This document shows, piece after piece, positions 8,360-16,881 of a stretch of DNA of 44,287 nt. The stretch's first letter is position 1. Each line of letters opens with the position of its first letter. Source of the stretch: an uncultured Bacilli bacterium. Its GTDB lineage: Bacteria; Bacillota_I; Bacilli_A; RFN20; DUOF01. Position numbers and translations under genes: made by a program. The notes under the pieces are model-generated. The model was not told where the DNA came from and did no database searches. It saw nothing but the letters and a program-made list of their open reading frames with translations. The stretch lies in contig CAKPSD010000004.1 in NCBI GenBank assembly GCA_934183255.1, forward strand, positions 1-44,287, written 5' to 3'.

Positions 8360-9178
8360 ATGTCTAAATTAGTTATTAAAAATTTACATGTAAGTGTTGA
8401 TGATATAAATATACTTAAAGGAATAAACTTAGAAATAAATGAAGGGGAAGTTCATGCTTTAATAGGACCTAATGGTCATGGTAAATCTACTTTATTAGCT
8501 ACTATAATGGGACATCCACGTTATAAGGTCACTGAAGGAAGTATTATTTTTGATGGTAAAGATGTTTTAAAAATGACAGTTGATGAAAGAAGTAAAGCTG
8601 GCTTATTTTTAGCAATGCAATATCCTTTAGAAATTAATGGTGTATCTAATATGGATTTTTTGAAAGCCGCTATTAATGCTCACGAAGAGAAACCAGTAAG
8701 TTTATATAAATTTATTAAAGATTTTGAAAAATGTTCTGAAGAGGTTGGATTTAATATTAACATGGCTACTAGACACTTGAATGAAGGATTTTCTGGTGGT
8801 GAAAAGAAAAGAAATGAAATACTTCAAATGAAACTTTTAAATCCTTCTTTAGCATTAGTTGATGAAATAGATTCAGGATTAGATGTTGATGGTTTAGAAA
8901 TGATTGCTAAAGCTATTAATTCTATGCTTGATGGTAAATTTTCTTGTTTAATTATTTCACACTACTCAAAATTATATAAATTAATTAAACCCACTCATGT
9001 GCATATTATAATAGATGGAAAAATCATAGTTAGTGGTGATTATAAGTTAATTGAAAGAGTAGATAACGAAGGGTATAAATGGATAGAAAAGGAATATGGA
9101 ATAAGTGTTTCTAAGGAAGAAAATAAAAGACCAATCTTAGGCTCTTGTAGTGTAAAGGAAAGTGTCAGCAATGGATAA
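8360..9178 (+). CDS. sufC: Fe-S cluster assembly ATPase SufC
   Basis: ABC-type ATPase of 272 residues that powers the SufBCD scaffold for iron-sulfur cluster assembly in the cytoplasm. Visible motifs are Walker A 'GPNGHGKSTL' (about residues 34-43), Q-loop region 'LFLAMQYPLEI', signature 'FSGGEKKRNEI' (about 143-153) and Walker B with D-loop 'LALVDEIDSGLDVDG'. The 'PNGHGKST' and 'EIDSGLDID'-like sequences are specific to SufC. The ATG at 8360 follows GGATGGAGG (8343-8351); an upstream in-frame ATG at 8306 would add 18 non-family residues. It is the first gene of sufC-sufD-sufS-sufU-sufB, the standard Bacillota SUF order, and overlaps sufD by 8 bases. Confidence 0.97.
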   Translation: MSKLVIKNLHVSVDDINILKGINLEINEGEVHALIGPNGHGKSTLLATIMGHPRYKVTEGSIIFDGKDVLKMTVDERSKAGLFLAMQYPLEINGVSNMDFLKAAINAHEEKPVSLYKFIKDFEKCSEEVGFNINMATRHLNEGFSGGEKKRNEILQMKLLNPSLALVDEIDSGLDVDGLEMIAKAINSMLDGKFSCLIISHYSKLYKLIKPTHVHIIIDGKIIVSGDYKLIERVDNEGYKWIEKEYGISVSKEENKRPILGSCSVKESVSNG

Positions 9179-9950
9179 AATCGTTGTTAAAGATATTAAT
9201 AATTTAGTCATTAATAAAGATGGCTATTATGTTATTAGTGAAGAAGTACAAGCAAAAAGTTACAAGATAAATATAATGGATTGTAAGGCAACTATTATAG
9301 ATTTATCTAGCACTAATGATAGAACTATAAAATTTAGTAATAGTGATATTACTATTATAGAAACTATTACTGATTCTAATTTAAAATCATTAAATATAGA
9401 AAATAATAATTCTAACATTGACTATAACATTATTGATTTATATGATGATGAAATATCTTATAATTTAAAAGAAGTTACTAATAAAGGAAATTGTAAGATT
9501 AACATTGCTAGCGTTAGTTATAAAAATAAAAAGAAAAATTATGTTATAAATACATCGAATTTAGAACCAAATACATTTAATGAGATAAATTGTTTTGGAA
9601 TAGTAAAAGATGAAAGTCTATTAAATTATGATGTTAGTTCTTTTATTAAAAATGGTGCTAAGAAAGCTATAGTTAGACAAAACAGTAATATTTTATTATT
9701 TGATGAGAAGTCTACAGGTAAAAACAATCCAATACTAATAATTGAAGAAAATGATGTTAAAGCAAGCCATGGTTCTAGTATTGGCAAAATTGATGATGAT
9801 ACAATGTTTTATTTATGTTCTAGAGGATTAAGTAAAAATGAAGCAACTAATTTAATTTGTTTAGGCAAAATGGAACATTTAATTAATAAAATAAATGATG
9901 AAAGTATAAAGGAGTCGCTAATTAATAAGTTTAAAGAAAGGATGGGGTAA
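9171..9950 (+). CDS. sufD: Fe-S cluster assembly protein SufD (short form)
   Basis: Protein of 259 residues, SufB/SufD fold. The C-terminal section 'KASHGSSIGKIDDDTMFYLC' followed by 'SRGLSKNEATNLICLGKME' is the conserved SufB/SufD end. The N-terminal half is a divergent beta-helix rich in Asn and Ile, and the protein is much shorter than the roughly 430-residue Bacillus SufD. It should form the SufBC2D complex with SufC and SufB. The ATG at 9171 is chosen over the GTG at 9162, because AAAGGA (9154-9159) is 11 bases from 9171 and too close to 9162. It overlaps the sufC end by 8 bases and sits 1 base before sufS, so translation is coupled. Confidence 0.9.
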   Translation: MDKIVVKDINNLVINKDGYYVISEEVQAKSYKINIMDCKATIIDLSSTNDRTIKFSNSDITIIETITDSNLKSLNIENNNSNIDYNIIDLYDDEISYNLKEVTNKGNCKINIASVSYKNKKKNYVINTSNLEPNTFNEINCFGIVKDESLLNYDVSSFIKNGAKKAIVRQNSNILLFDEKSTGKNNPILIIEENDVKASHGSSIGKIDDDTMFYLCSRGLSKNEATNLICLGKMEHLINKINDESIKESLINKFKERMG

Positions 9951-9951
9951 A

Positions 9952-11160
9952 ATGGAGATTAATAAATATAGAGAAGATTATCCTTTTTATAAGAGTAATC
10001 CCAATACTATCTTTTTTGATAATGCATCAACTGCTTTAAAGCCTAAATGTGTTATTGATGCGGTTAATCATTATTATTGTGATTTAGGAGTTAATGCACA
10101 TAGAGGAGATTATTATTTGTCATATAAAGTTGATGTAGAAATAGAAGAGGCTAGAAAAAGTGTTGCTGAATTTATAGATTGTGAAGAAAATGAAGTAGCA
10201 TTTACTAGTGGATCTACTGCTTCTTTAAATTTAGTTGCTGAAGGGTATTGTAAAAAAATATTAAATAAAGGTGATGAAATTTTAATTAGTAAATTAGAGC
10301 ATGCTTCTAATGTTTTACCTTGGTTTAAAATTGCAAAAGAAACAGGAGCAGTTATTAAATATGTTGAGTTAAAAGATAAAAAAATAACATTAGATGAATT
10401 TAAAAAAGCTATTACTCCAAAAACAAAAGTGGCTAGTTTTGCATATGTTTCTAATGTTTTAGGTTATAAAATACCTGCTAAAGAAATGTGTGAAGAAGCA
10501 CATAAGCATAATATAATATTTATACTTGATGGTGCTCAATCCACTCCACATTTCAAGGTTAGTATGAGAGATTTAGATTGTGATTTTTATGCTTTTTCTG
10601 CTCATAAATTAGGTGGCCCAACTGGTGTTGGTGTGCTTTATGGAAAAGCAAAGTATTTACAAGAATGTAATCCAATTATGCTTGGAGGAGGAATGAATAA
10701 AAAAATAGAGGCTGATGGTAATTATACTGTTTATAATTCTGTTAGAAAATTTGAAGCAGGAACTCCTAATATTGAAGGAATTTTAGGGTTAGGTGCAATT
10801 GTGAAATACATTAATCATGTTGGGTTTGACTATATAGAGAAAAAAGAAAAAGAATTGCATGATAGGGCATTAAATGGATTAAAGAAAATGCCTCATATAG
10901 AGATATATAATGAAGATAATGATGCTAATACAATTGCATTTAATATTAAAAATGTTTTTGCTCAAGATGCAGCTAGTTATTTTGCAAAGTATAACATATG
11001 CTTGAGAGCAGGGCAGCATTGTGCTAAACTTATTGATGGTGTTATAGATACTTATGCAACTGTTAGATGTAGTTTTTATTTCTATAATACAATAGATGAA
11101 GTAGATAAGTTTATTGAAGTAGCAAGTAAAGGAAGTGACTTTTTAGATGCGTATTTCTGA
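9952..11160 (+). CDS. sufS: cysteine desulfurase SufS
   Basis: PLP enzyme of 402 residues, group II NifS/SufS type, which releases sulfur from cysteine as a persulfide for cluster assembly. The N-terminal 'FFDNASTALKPK' (about residues 21-32) and 'NVHRG'-like 'NAHRGDYYLS' are typical. The PLP lysine is in 'FSAHKLGGPTGVGVLYG' (about residue 222). The catalytic cysteine is in 'LRAGQHCAKL' (about 359). The 'ILDGAQSTPH' motif carries the Asp that contacts PLP. All key residues are present. It ends in TGA immediately followed by an in-frame TAA, and overlaps sufU by 14 bases. Confidence 0.97.
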   Translation: MEINKYREDYPFYKSNPNTIFFDNASTALKPKCVIDAVNHYYCDLGVNAHRGDYYLSYKVDVEIEEARKSVAEFIDCEENEVAFTSGSTASLNLVAEGYCKKILNKGDEILISKLEHASNVLPWFKIAKETGAVIKYVELKDKKITLDEFKKAITPKTKVASFAYVSNVLGYKIPAKEMCEEAHKHNIIFILDGAQSTPHFKVSMRDLDCDFYAFSAHKLGGPTGVGVLYGKAKYLQECNPIMLGGGMNKKIEADGNYTVYNSVRKFEAGTPNIEGILGLGAIVKYINHVGFDYIEKKEKELHDRALNGLKKMPHIEIYNEDNDANTIAFNIKNVFAQDAASYFAKYNICLRAGQHCAKLIDGVIDTYATVRCSFYFYNTIDEVDKFIEVASKGSDFLDAYF

Positions 11161-11578
11161 TAATCCTAGTTTAATTAGGGAAATTATTATGGATCATTAT
11201 GAATATCCACGTAATAAAAAATTGAAAGATGATGATAGGTATACTAAAGTTAATTTAGATTCAGAGTCATGTATTGATAATATTGATTTAGAAGTTTTAG
11301 TAGAGAATGATAAAATAAAAGATATTTGTTTTGATGGGGTAGCGTGCACTATATCTACAGCTTCTACATCAATTATGACTGAACTTTTAAAAAATAAAAC
11401 AGTTGAAGAAGCTAATAAAATTATAGAAAATTACTTAAATATGTTATATGGAAGAGAATATGATGAGGAATTACTTGGTGAAGCAGCAGCATTTGTTAAC
11501 ACATCAAAGCAAGCTAATAGAATAAAATGTGCTACTTTATCATGGAATGGTTTAAAAGATATTATTAATAAAAAATAA
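11147..11578 (+). CDS. sufU: SufS sulfur acceptor SufU (zinc-dependent transferase)
   Basis: Protein of 143 residues, usual length for SufU, the zinc-bound sulfurtransferase that takes persulfide sulfur from SufS. The start 'LIREIIMDHYEYPRNKK' matches the family. Four likely zinc ligands can be seen: Cys and Asp in 'ESCIDNI', Cys in 'DGVACTISTAS' and Cys in 'RIKCATLSW'. The first motif is CID, where the family normally has CGD, so the glycine is changed but the ligands are kept. The 18-21 residue insertion that separates SufU from IscU is present ('NYLNMLYGREYDEELLGEAA'). The start overlaps sufS by 14 bases, and sufB follows after 19 bases. Confidence 0.95.
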   Translation: MRISDNPSLIREIIMDHYEYPRNKKLKDDDRYTKVNLDSESCIDNIDLEVLVENDKIKDICFDGVACTISTASTSIMTELLKNKTVEEANKIIENYLNMLYGREYDEELLGEAAAFVNTSKQANRIKCATLSWNGLKDIINKK

Positions 11579-11597
11579 TTGTTAGTGAGGGATAGAA

Positions 11598-12989
11598 ATG
11601 AATGTAAAAGAGGAAAATGAATACAAATATGATTTTAAAGATGAAGACATTTCTATCTTTAAAACTGAAAAAGGATTAAATGAAAATGTTATAAAAGAAA
11701 TCTCTAAACATAAAGGTGAACCTGAATGGATGTTAGAGTATAGATTAAAATCTTATAGAGAGTTTATTAAAAGGCCTTTACCTAGCTTTGGACCTGATTT
11801 AACTGAAATTAATTTTGATGATTTTACTTATTTTATTAAACCTAGTGATAAAGTAAGTGCTTCTTGGGAAGAAGTGCCTGAAACTATAAAAAATACTTTT
11901 GATAAGTTAGGAATTCAAGAAGCTGAACAAAAGTATTTATCTGGTGTATCAACTCAGTATGAATCTGAAGTTGTATATCACTCTATGCTTAAAGAAGTTG
12001 AAGAAAAAGGAATAATATTTTTAGATACAGATACAGCTTTAAAAAAATACCCGGATTTATTTAAAAAATATTTTGGAACAGTAGTTCCTTATACTGATAA
12101 TAAGTTTGCTGCTTTAAATGGGGCAGTTTGGTCTGGAGGATCATTTATATATGTTCCTAAAAATACAAAATTAGATAAGCCATTACAATCATATTTTAGA
12201 ATTAATTCTAAAGAAATGGGACAATTTGAAAGGACTCTTATTATAGTTGATGAAGGTAGTGAAGTTCATTATGTTGAGGGTTGTAGTGCGCCTATATACT
12301 CTAAGGATTCTTTACATGCAGCAACAGTAGAAATTATTGTTGGAAAAAATGCTAAATGTAGATATTCTACTATACAAAACTGGTCAACTAATATTATTAA
12401 TTTAGTAACAAAAAGAGCAGTTGTTGATGAAAATGGTCTCATGGAATGGATCGATGGAAACATTGGTTCTCACATTAATATGAAATATCCAGCATGTATT
12501 TTAAGAGAAAAATATGCTAAAGGGGTATGTATTTCTATTGCAGTAGCCTCTAAAGGACAATTACAAGATGCTGGTGCTAAGATGATTCATTTGGCTCCTA
12601 ATACTAGTTCAACTATTATTTCTAAGTCTATTGGCAAACTTGGTGGTAGTGTTGATTATAGAGGTATGGTAAAAATAGGAGAAAATGCCCATGGTTCACG
12701 TAGTAAGGTAGAATGTGATACTTTATTAATTGATGATATATCTACTAGTGATACTATACCTACAAATATTGTTTGTAATAATTCTTCTATTATTGAGCAT
12801 GAAGCTAGTGTTAGTAAAATAAGTGAAGAAGAATTGTTTTATCTTATGTCTAGAGGGTTAGATAAAGCAAAAGCATCACAAATGATAGTAATGGGCTTTA
12901 TTGAACCTTTTGCTAAGGAACTTCCAATGGAATATGCAGTAGAATTAAATAATCTAATTAAGTTAGAAATGGAAGGTAGTATAGGATGA
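11598..12989 (+). CDS. sufB: Fe-S cluster scaffold protein SufB
   Basis: Protein of 463 residues, full length for SufB, the scaffold on which clusters are built together with SufC and SufD. 'KGEPEWMLEYRLKSYREF' (about residues 36-53), 'SGGSFIYVPK' and 'SYFRINS', 'GQFERTLIIVDEGSEVHYVEGC', the 'NWSTNIINLVTKRA' segment and the C-terminal 'IEHEASVSKISEEELFYLMS' are strongly conserved family stretches. The cysteine in 'YVEGCSAP' is a likely cluster or sulfur ligand. The stop TGA overlaps the ATG of the next gene (ATGA), so the methyltransferase is translationally coupled to the suf operon. Confidence 0.97.
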   Translation: MNVKEENEYKYDFKDEDISIFKTEKGLNENVIKEISKHKGEPEWMLEYRLKSYREFIKRPLPSFGPDLTEINFDDFTYFIKPSDKVSASWEEVPETIKNTFDKLGIQEAEQKYLSGVSTQYESEVVYHSMLKEVEEKGIIFLDTDTALKKYPDLFKKYFGTVVPYTDNKFAALNGAVWSGGSFIYVPKNTKLDKPLQSYFRINSKEMGQFERTLIIVDEGSEVHYVEGCSAPIYSKDSLHAATVEIIVGKNAKCRYSTIQNWSTNIINLVTKRAVVDENGLMEWIDGNIGSHINMKYPACILREKYAKGVCISIAVASKGQLQDAGAKMIHLAPNTSSTIISKSIGKLGGSVDYRGMVKIGENAHGSRSKVECDTLLIDDISTSDTIPTNIVCNNSSIIEHEASVSKISEEELFYLMSRGLDKAKASQMIVMGFIEPFAKELPMEYAVELNNLIKLEMEGSIG

Positions 12990-14152
12990 ACAATTTAAGG
13001 CTTTTAGTAGAAAAATTATTTTTGGATTCAAAAGTTATGCGCCTTATTTTTTCTAATCCTTATAAAAAAGGAAAAGATGGTTTAATAAAGGTTACTGTAG
13101 GACCTTTTGAGTCTAATGATGAAATAAAATATCAATTTACTTATCATTTTGAAAATAGAGTTGCTCATTCTAATTTAAATGTTAATGATTCAATGGATGA
13201 AGTAATAGCGCTTATCACTAATATTTTTAAACAAGTACTAGTTAATACTGATGAAAAAGAATATCATATATTATCTAATAAATCAGGGAAGATTAATATT
13301 ATAGAAAGAAATATGTCTACTGCTCATAAAGAAATGAAATTAACTCATAATAGGGAAAAGCAATATATTATTAAAGATAATACAGTTGTACCTTTTTTAG
13401 TAGAATTAGGTGTTATGAATTTACAGGGAAAAGTTCTTAATGAAAAGTATGATAAATTTAAGCAAATAAATAGGTTTATAGAATTTGTGCAAGATGTTAT
13501 TAGTGAGTTTGATCAAAATAAAACTATTAATATAATTGATTTTGGATGTGGTAAGTCTTATTTAACTTTTGCAATTCATTATTATTTAACAGAAGTTTTA
13601 AATTATAAAGTAAATATTGTAGGATTAGATTTAAAAAAAGATGTCATTAATAAATGTAATCAAATTGTTAGTAAGTATAGAATGAAAGGTATTAGATTCC
13701 AAGTAGGAGATATTAAGGACTATAAAGAAACTAAAGTTGATATGGTTGTTACATTACATGCCTGTGATGTTGCAACGGATTATGCTTTGTATAACGCTAT
13801 TAAATGGGATTCTAAAGTTATACTTTCTGTGCCATGTTGTCAACATGAATTAAATAATCAGATAAAAGCAGATAATTTAAGCGCATTAACTGAATATGGC
13901 ATTGTTAAAGAAAGAATATCAGCTTTAATGACTGATGTTACTAGAGCTAAACTATTAGAATTAAATGGGTATAAAACACAATTATTAGAATTTATAGATA
14001 TGGAGCATACACCTAAAAATATTTTAATAAGAGCAATAAAACGTAATAAAAATATTAATTATAAGAAACAAAAAGAGCAATTAGATAATTTGAAAAAAGA
14101 ATTTAATTATGAAATCACTCTCGATAAATTATTAAATGAAAAGAAGGATTAA
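12986..14152 (+). CDS. class I SAM-dependent methyltransferase (Methyltransf_32 type)
   Basis: Protein of 388 residues. The N-terminal half (1-170) is a helical/beta region with no motif I recognise. The C-terminal half is a Rossmann methyltransferase: motif I 'IIDFGCGKSYLTFAI' (about residues 185-199), 'IVGLDLKKDVI' (motif II, acidic end binds the ribose of SAM), then 'VVTLHACDVATDYAL' and 'SVPCCQHEL' (about 253-290). The 'LHACD..TD' plus 'PCC' pair points to the Methyltransf_32 family (METTL25/RRNAD1-like). The substrate, perhaps RNA, is not known. It overlaps sufB by 4 bases, so it is made with the Fe-S assembly proteins; whether that is functional is inference. Confidence 0.75.
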   Translation: MNNLRLLVEKLFLDSKVMRLIFSNPYKKGKDGLIKVTVGPFESNDEIKYQFTYHFENRVAHSNLNVNDSMDEVIALITNIFKQVLVNTDEKEYHILSNKSGKINIIERNMSTAHKEMKLTHNREKQYIIKDNTVVPFLVELGVMNLQGKVLNEKYDKFKQINRFIEFVQDVISEFDQNKTINIIDFGCGKSYLTFAIHYYLTEVLNYKVNIVGLDLKKDVINKCNQIVSKYRMKGIRFQVGDIKDYKETKVDMVVTLHACDVATDYALYNAIKWDSKVILSVPCCQHELNNQIKADNLSALTEYGIVKERISALMTDVTRAKLLELNGYKTQLLEFIDMEHTPKNILIRAIKRNKNINYKKQKEQLDNLKKEFNYEITLDKLLNEKKD

Positions 14153-14165
14153 CCTTCTTTTTTTA
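14141..14165. terminator. bidirectional intrinsic terminator of suf operon and lipoprotein gene
   Basis: AAGAAGG (14141-14147) pairs with CCTTCTT (14153-14159) across a 5-base loop. A T run follows on the plus strand and an A run precedes it, so it serves both converging genes. The stop codon of the methyltransferase lies in the loop. Confidence 0.85.
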
Positions 14166-15740
14166 ACTTATTAATGTTCCAAAACTATAAATATTTATTT
14201 TATATTGTTGATTATCGATTTTGCTATTTAAATAATCATACATTAGAGCAAAATTATCACTAGTAGATGTATTTAATACATAAGCAAAATCATAATATGG
14301 CAATAAATATACATTTGAAATTACTTCTTGACTACTAGAAGTTGTATTTTTATTAATTGGAACAATACTATTTTTAGATATGGCGGAGTTATTGTTCGAG
14401 TTTATAGCATATAATTTCAATGAATTATTTAAAGCGTATTCACTTGCTAATACATATCCCATTGTTTTTCCTACCTCTTTTTGATTACAATTATTGCTAG
14501 GACAATAGAATGTATTTGATAAGATAACTCTATAATATTTAATATTATTAACTGTAACTTCACCTACAGCAATTAAATTAACATCAATTATAGAAAATAT
14601 AGATTTTATATTTGAAGTATTACCAATTTTAGAAAATGATTCATAATAATTTATTGTTTTATTTTCTTTTGTTATAACAATAGGCTTTTTGTATGTTTCT
14701 TTAGTTGAGTTAGTAAAGAAATTTCTAGTAAAGTAATCTTTTACTTTAGAGTATTGCGCTGGATTTGATTTTAAATATTGAACACTTCTTTCATTTCCAT
14801 CTAGAGAATTTCTTATATCTTTATATTCTAATTCATAATCATAAGTATCAGTTTCTTTTTTTGTAGATGTATCATAGAAAAGTTCTACAAAGTCATCTGC
14901 TAATATTTCTTCAGGCATTATATAATAACTAGAACCACTGCTATAAGAATTTGGTAATCCCAAAGGATAGATAGTATCATATGAATCTCCTAATCTTAAT
15001 TTTAAATAATCTTCATAGTCTTCATCGTTTTTATATGCCATATGATAAAATGTTGAAACGTGTCCATATTCATGGGCAAAGGTATCTCTCATAGGTTCAT
15101 ATATTGCAAATTGAGTTGAATTGATTCGTATCCTTTTTTCCTTATAAAAATCATCAGGACTAGAAATGCTGTTTAATTCAATTATCGCTTCTTTTCCACC
15201 ATAATCAGCACATCCATTAATGTTGTCTGCACTATTATCATCTAATCCTTTTCTACATGAACTTGCAAGTCTATCTGGATATATTCTAACAGCTTTTAGA
15301 TAATTTTTATCTTCACTTCTTGTATCATCACTTTCAAAGTAGTTAACTGCATGCATTTCTATTTCGTACAGATCTTTAGCCTTTAAAGTTTGACTATGTG
15401 TTTCTGTGTCTGTATATGATATATATATTGTGTCATAATATTCAGAATAGTAAGCAGAATATATTTCATATTTTCCAGTTTTAGAACTATCTATATAAGA
15501 ATAATTTTTTATTATGTCACTTTCTAAGTTAAGCGTTGATGGATAAAATAATACATCTTCACTTATATTTAAAGGCTCTCTTTCGCTTGGCAAAGATGTA
15601 TCATCTGGAGTAGAAGGAGTTTCTCCTGGAGTAGAAGGAGTCGTTTCTTCTTCACTAGAGGTAGTACCATCGTAATATATGGTGCATCCACTAGTTAAAA
15701 GCGAAAACATTATTATAAATAATAAAGATATTTTTTTCAT
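14163..15740 (-). CDS. lipoprotein with HExxH metalloprotease motif
   Basis: Protein of 525 residues. The N-terminus MKKISLLFIIMFSLLTSGC is a signal peptide with lipobox LTSGC, so the mature protein starts at Cys and is lipid-anchored outside the cell. A Thr/Pro/Glu-rich linker with the repeat 'PSTPGETPSTPDD' follows. The core holds 'TFAHEYGHVSTFYH' (HEYGH at 15060-15074, about residue 223), the zinc-binding HExxH motif. About 50 residues on, 'EEILADDFVELF' probably supplies the third ligand (Glu). The C-terminal third looks like an SH3-type beta domain ('GYVLASEYAL'). The ATG at 15740 follows AGGTGAT; the upstream GTG (15749) lies inside that site. Not assigned to a named peptidase family; substrate unknown. 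Confidence 0.7.
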   Translation of the reverse strand: MKKISLLFIIMFSLLTSGCTIYYDGTTSSEEETTPSTPGETPSTPDDTSLPSEREPLNISEDVLFYPSTLNLESDIIKNYSYIDSSKTGKYEIYSAYYSEYYDTIYISYTDTETHSQTLKAKDLYEIEMHAVNYFESDDTRSEDKNYLKAVRIYPDRLASSCRKGLDDNSADNINGCADYGGKEAIIELNSISSPDDFYKEKRIRINSTQFAIYEPMRDTFAHEYGHVSTFYHMAYKNDEDYEDYLKLRLGDSYDTIYPLGLPNSYSSGSSYYIMPEEILADDFVELFYDTSTKKETDTYDYELEYKDIRNSLDGNERSVQYLKSNPAQYSKVKDYFTRNFFTNSTKETYKKPIVITKENKTINYYESFSKIGNTSNIKSIFSIIDVNLIAVGEVTVNNIKYYRVILSNTFYCPSNNCNQKEVGKTMGYVLASEYALNNSLKLYAINSNNNSAISKNSIVPINKNTTSSSQEVISNVYLLPYYDFAYVLNTSTSDNFALMYDYLNSKIDNQQYKINIYSFGTLIS

Positions 15741-15811
15741 AATTATCACCTAGTTTAATTATAGCATATGTTTATATAATTAATTTATTGTTTGATAAAC
15801 ATTTGTTAAAT

Positions 15812-15837
15812 AAAAAAGTTTCTTTTTTTGAAGAAAC
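15812..15837 (-). terminator. intrinsic terminator of the 88-aa membrane protein gene
   Basis: On the minus strand GTTTCTT (complement of 15831-15837) pairs with AAGAAAC (complement of 15818-15824) around an A-rich loop and is followed by six T residues. It lies 19 bases beyond the stop codon at 15856. Confidence 0.7.
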
Positions 15838-15855
15838 CTTTTATTAAATATTTTT

Positions 15856-16122
15856 TTAATCTACGTATTTTTTCTTAAAATCTTTGAATGATAATGTTAG
15901 TACTAGTAAAATTGATGATATTAATAATAGTATTATAGATGTTTTCAATAATGATATATCTTTTTTGAAAACTCTTAAATACCAGTCTACTATATCTTCA
16001 CTTATTGAAGGAAAGTAAGCTCCAAAAATTCCAAATACAAGAGAGCCTACAAACATAACTGCTAATACTACTAATAATATTATATAAAATACTTTTTTTA
16101 CTGTTGCTTTTTTACTTTTCAT
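15856..16122 (-). CDS. small two-helix membrane protein, unrecognised
   Basis: Protein of 88 residues. A basic N-terminus (MKSKKATVKK) leads into a hydrophobic helix (about 11-34). A short outside loop 'YFPSISEDIVDWYLRVFKK' and a second helix (about 60-79) follow, and the tail is the basic 'FKDFKKKYVD'. By the positive-inside rule both ends are cytoplasmic. A strong ribosome binding site (AGGAGAAG) precedes the ATG. It belongs to no family I recognise. It lies between a lipoprotein gene and another unknown gene on the same strand, with its own terminator downstream, so it may be the last gene of the 17709-15856 minus-strand unit. Confidence 0.6.
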   Translation of the reverse strand: MKSKKATVKKVFYIILLVVLAVMFVGSLVFGIFGAYFPSISEDIVDWYLRVFKKDISLLKTSIILLLISSILLVLTLSFKDFKKKYVD

Positions 16123-16191
16123 TTTATCTTCTCCTCGATACTTTCTTATAATATCAAAATTTAATTATAAATACAATTTAATATTAATCTT

Positions 16192-16872
16192 TTAATTCTT
16201 TTTTATTTCATTATTTATTAAATTAATAACTTTTTCTAAAGTACTATACTGTTCTTTTTCAATTAATATGCATTTGTTTGATATTTTTTCTATTTCGTTG
16301 TTGACATCTTTTTTATTGTTTAAATAATCATCAAATTCATTGTCTTTATTGCAATAATTCATTATTCTAAATAGTTTTTTAGTTATATTTTTTGATAACT
16401 TATCTTTTAAGTTTATATATCTATAATAAACATTAAAAAACATAAAATTAATGAAATGCTTATTACTTATAGTATTTAGTTTTATAATGTCTTCATTTAA
16501 TTTGTTTAAAATTTCTTTTTCTTCAAAAAAAGCATTTGTAATATATTTAAATGTTTCAAAACAAACTATTAAGCATTCATTATATTTAATTATTTCTTTT
16601 ATATTATCATTTTTTATGATTTTACCTATTTTATTGTAGTTATATCTTTTTAGAAAAGAAGAAATAGGTTCATTTAATTTGTTATATGAGGTAAAAAGAT
16701 TAGATACTATTTGTTTGTATGTTCCATTTGTAAATTCATTTTTTAAATAACTTAAAGTATCTTTTATAGTTTTTTCTTCAACTTTGTAATTCATAAGAGA
16801 ATATTCTAAGCAATCTAAAAGTTCTATTTTAAATTTCAAAATAGCAAAAACTGTATAATTTGAATAATCCAT
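16192..16872 (-). CDS. hypothetical helical protein, 226 aa
   Basis: Protein of 226 residues, rich in Lys, Asn, Ile and Glu and with no Gly-rich or catalytic motif. The spacing of hydrophobic residues ('FAILKFKIELLDCLEYSL', 'YRYINLKDKLSKNITKKL', 'YSTLEKVINLINNEIKK') suggests an all-alpha, partly coiled protein. There is no signal peptide or membrane helix. AGGA lies seven bases before the ATG. It starts 9 bases after the stop of the HAD phosphatase gene, so the two are likely cotranscribed. I do not recognise a family and assign no function. Confidence 0.55.
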   Translation of the reverse strand: MDYSNYTVFAILKFKIELLDCLEYSLMNYKVEEKTIKDTLSYLKNEFTNGTYKQIVSNLFTSYNKLNEPISSFLKRYNYNKIGKIIKNDNIKEIIKYNECLIVCFETFKYITNAFFEEKEILNKLNEDIIKLNTISNKHFINFMFFNVYYRYINLKDKLSKNITKKLFRIMNYCNKDNEFDDYLNNKKDVNNEIEKISNKCILIEKEQYSTLEKVINLINNEIKKN

Positions 16873-16881
16873 AATAAATTC

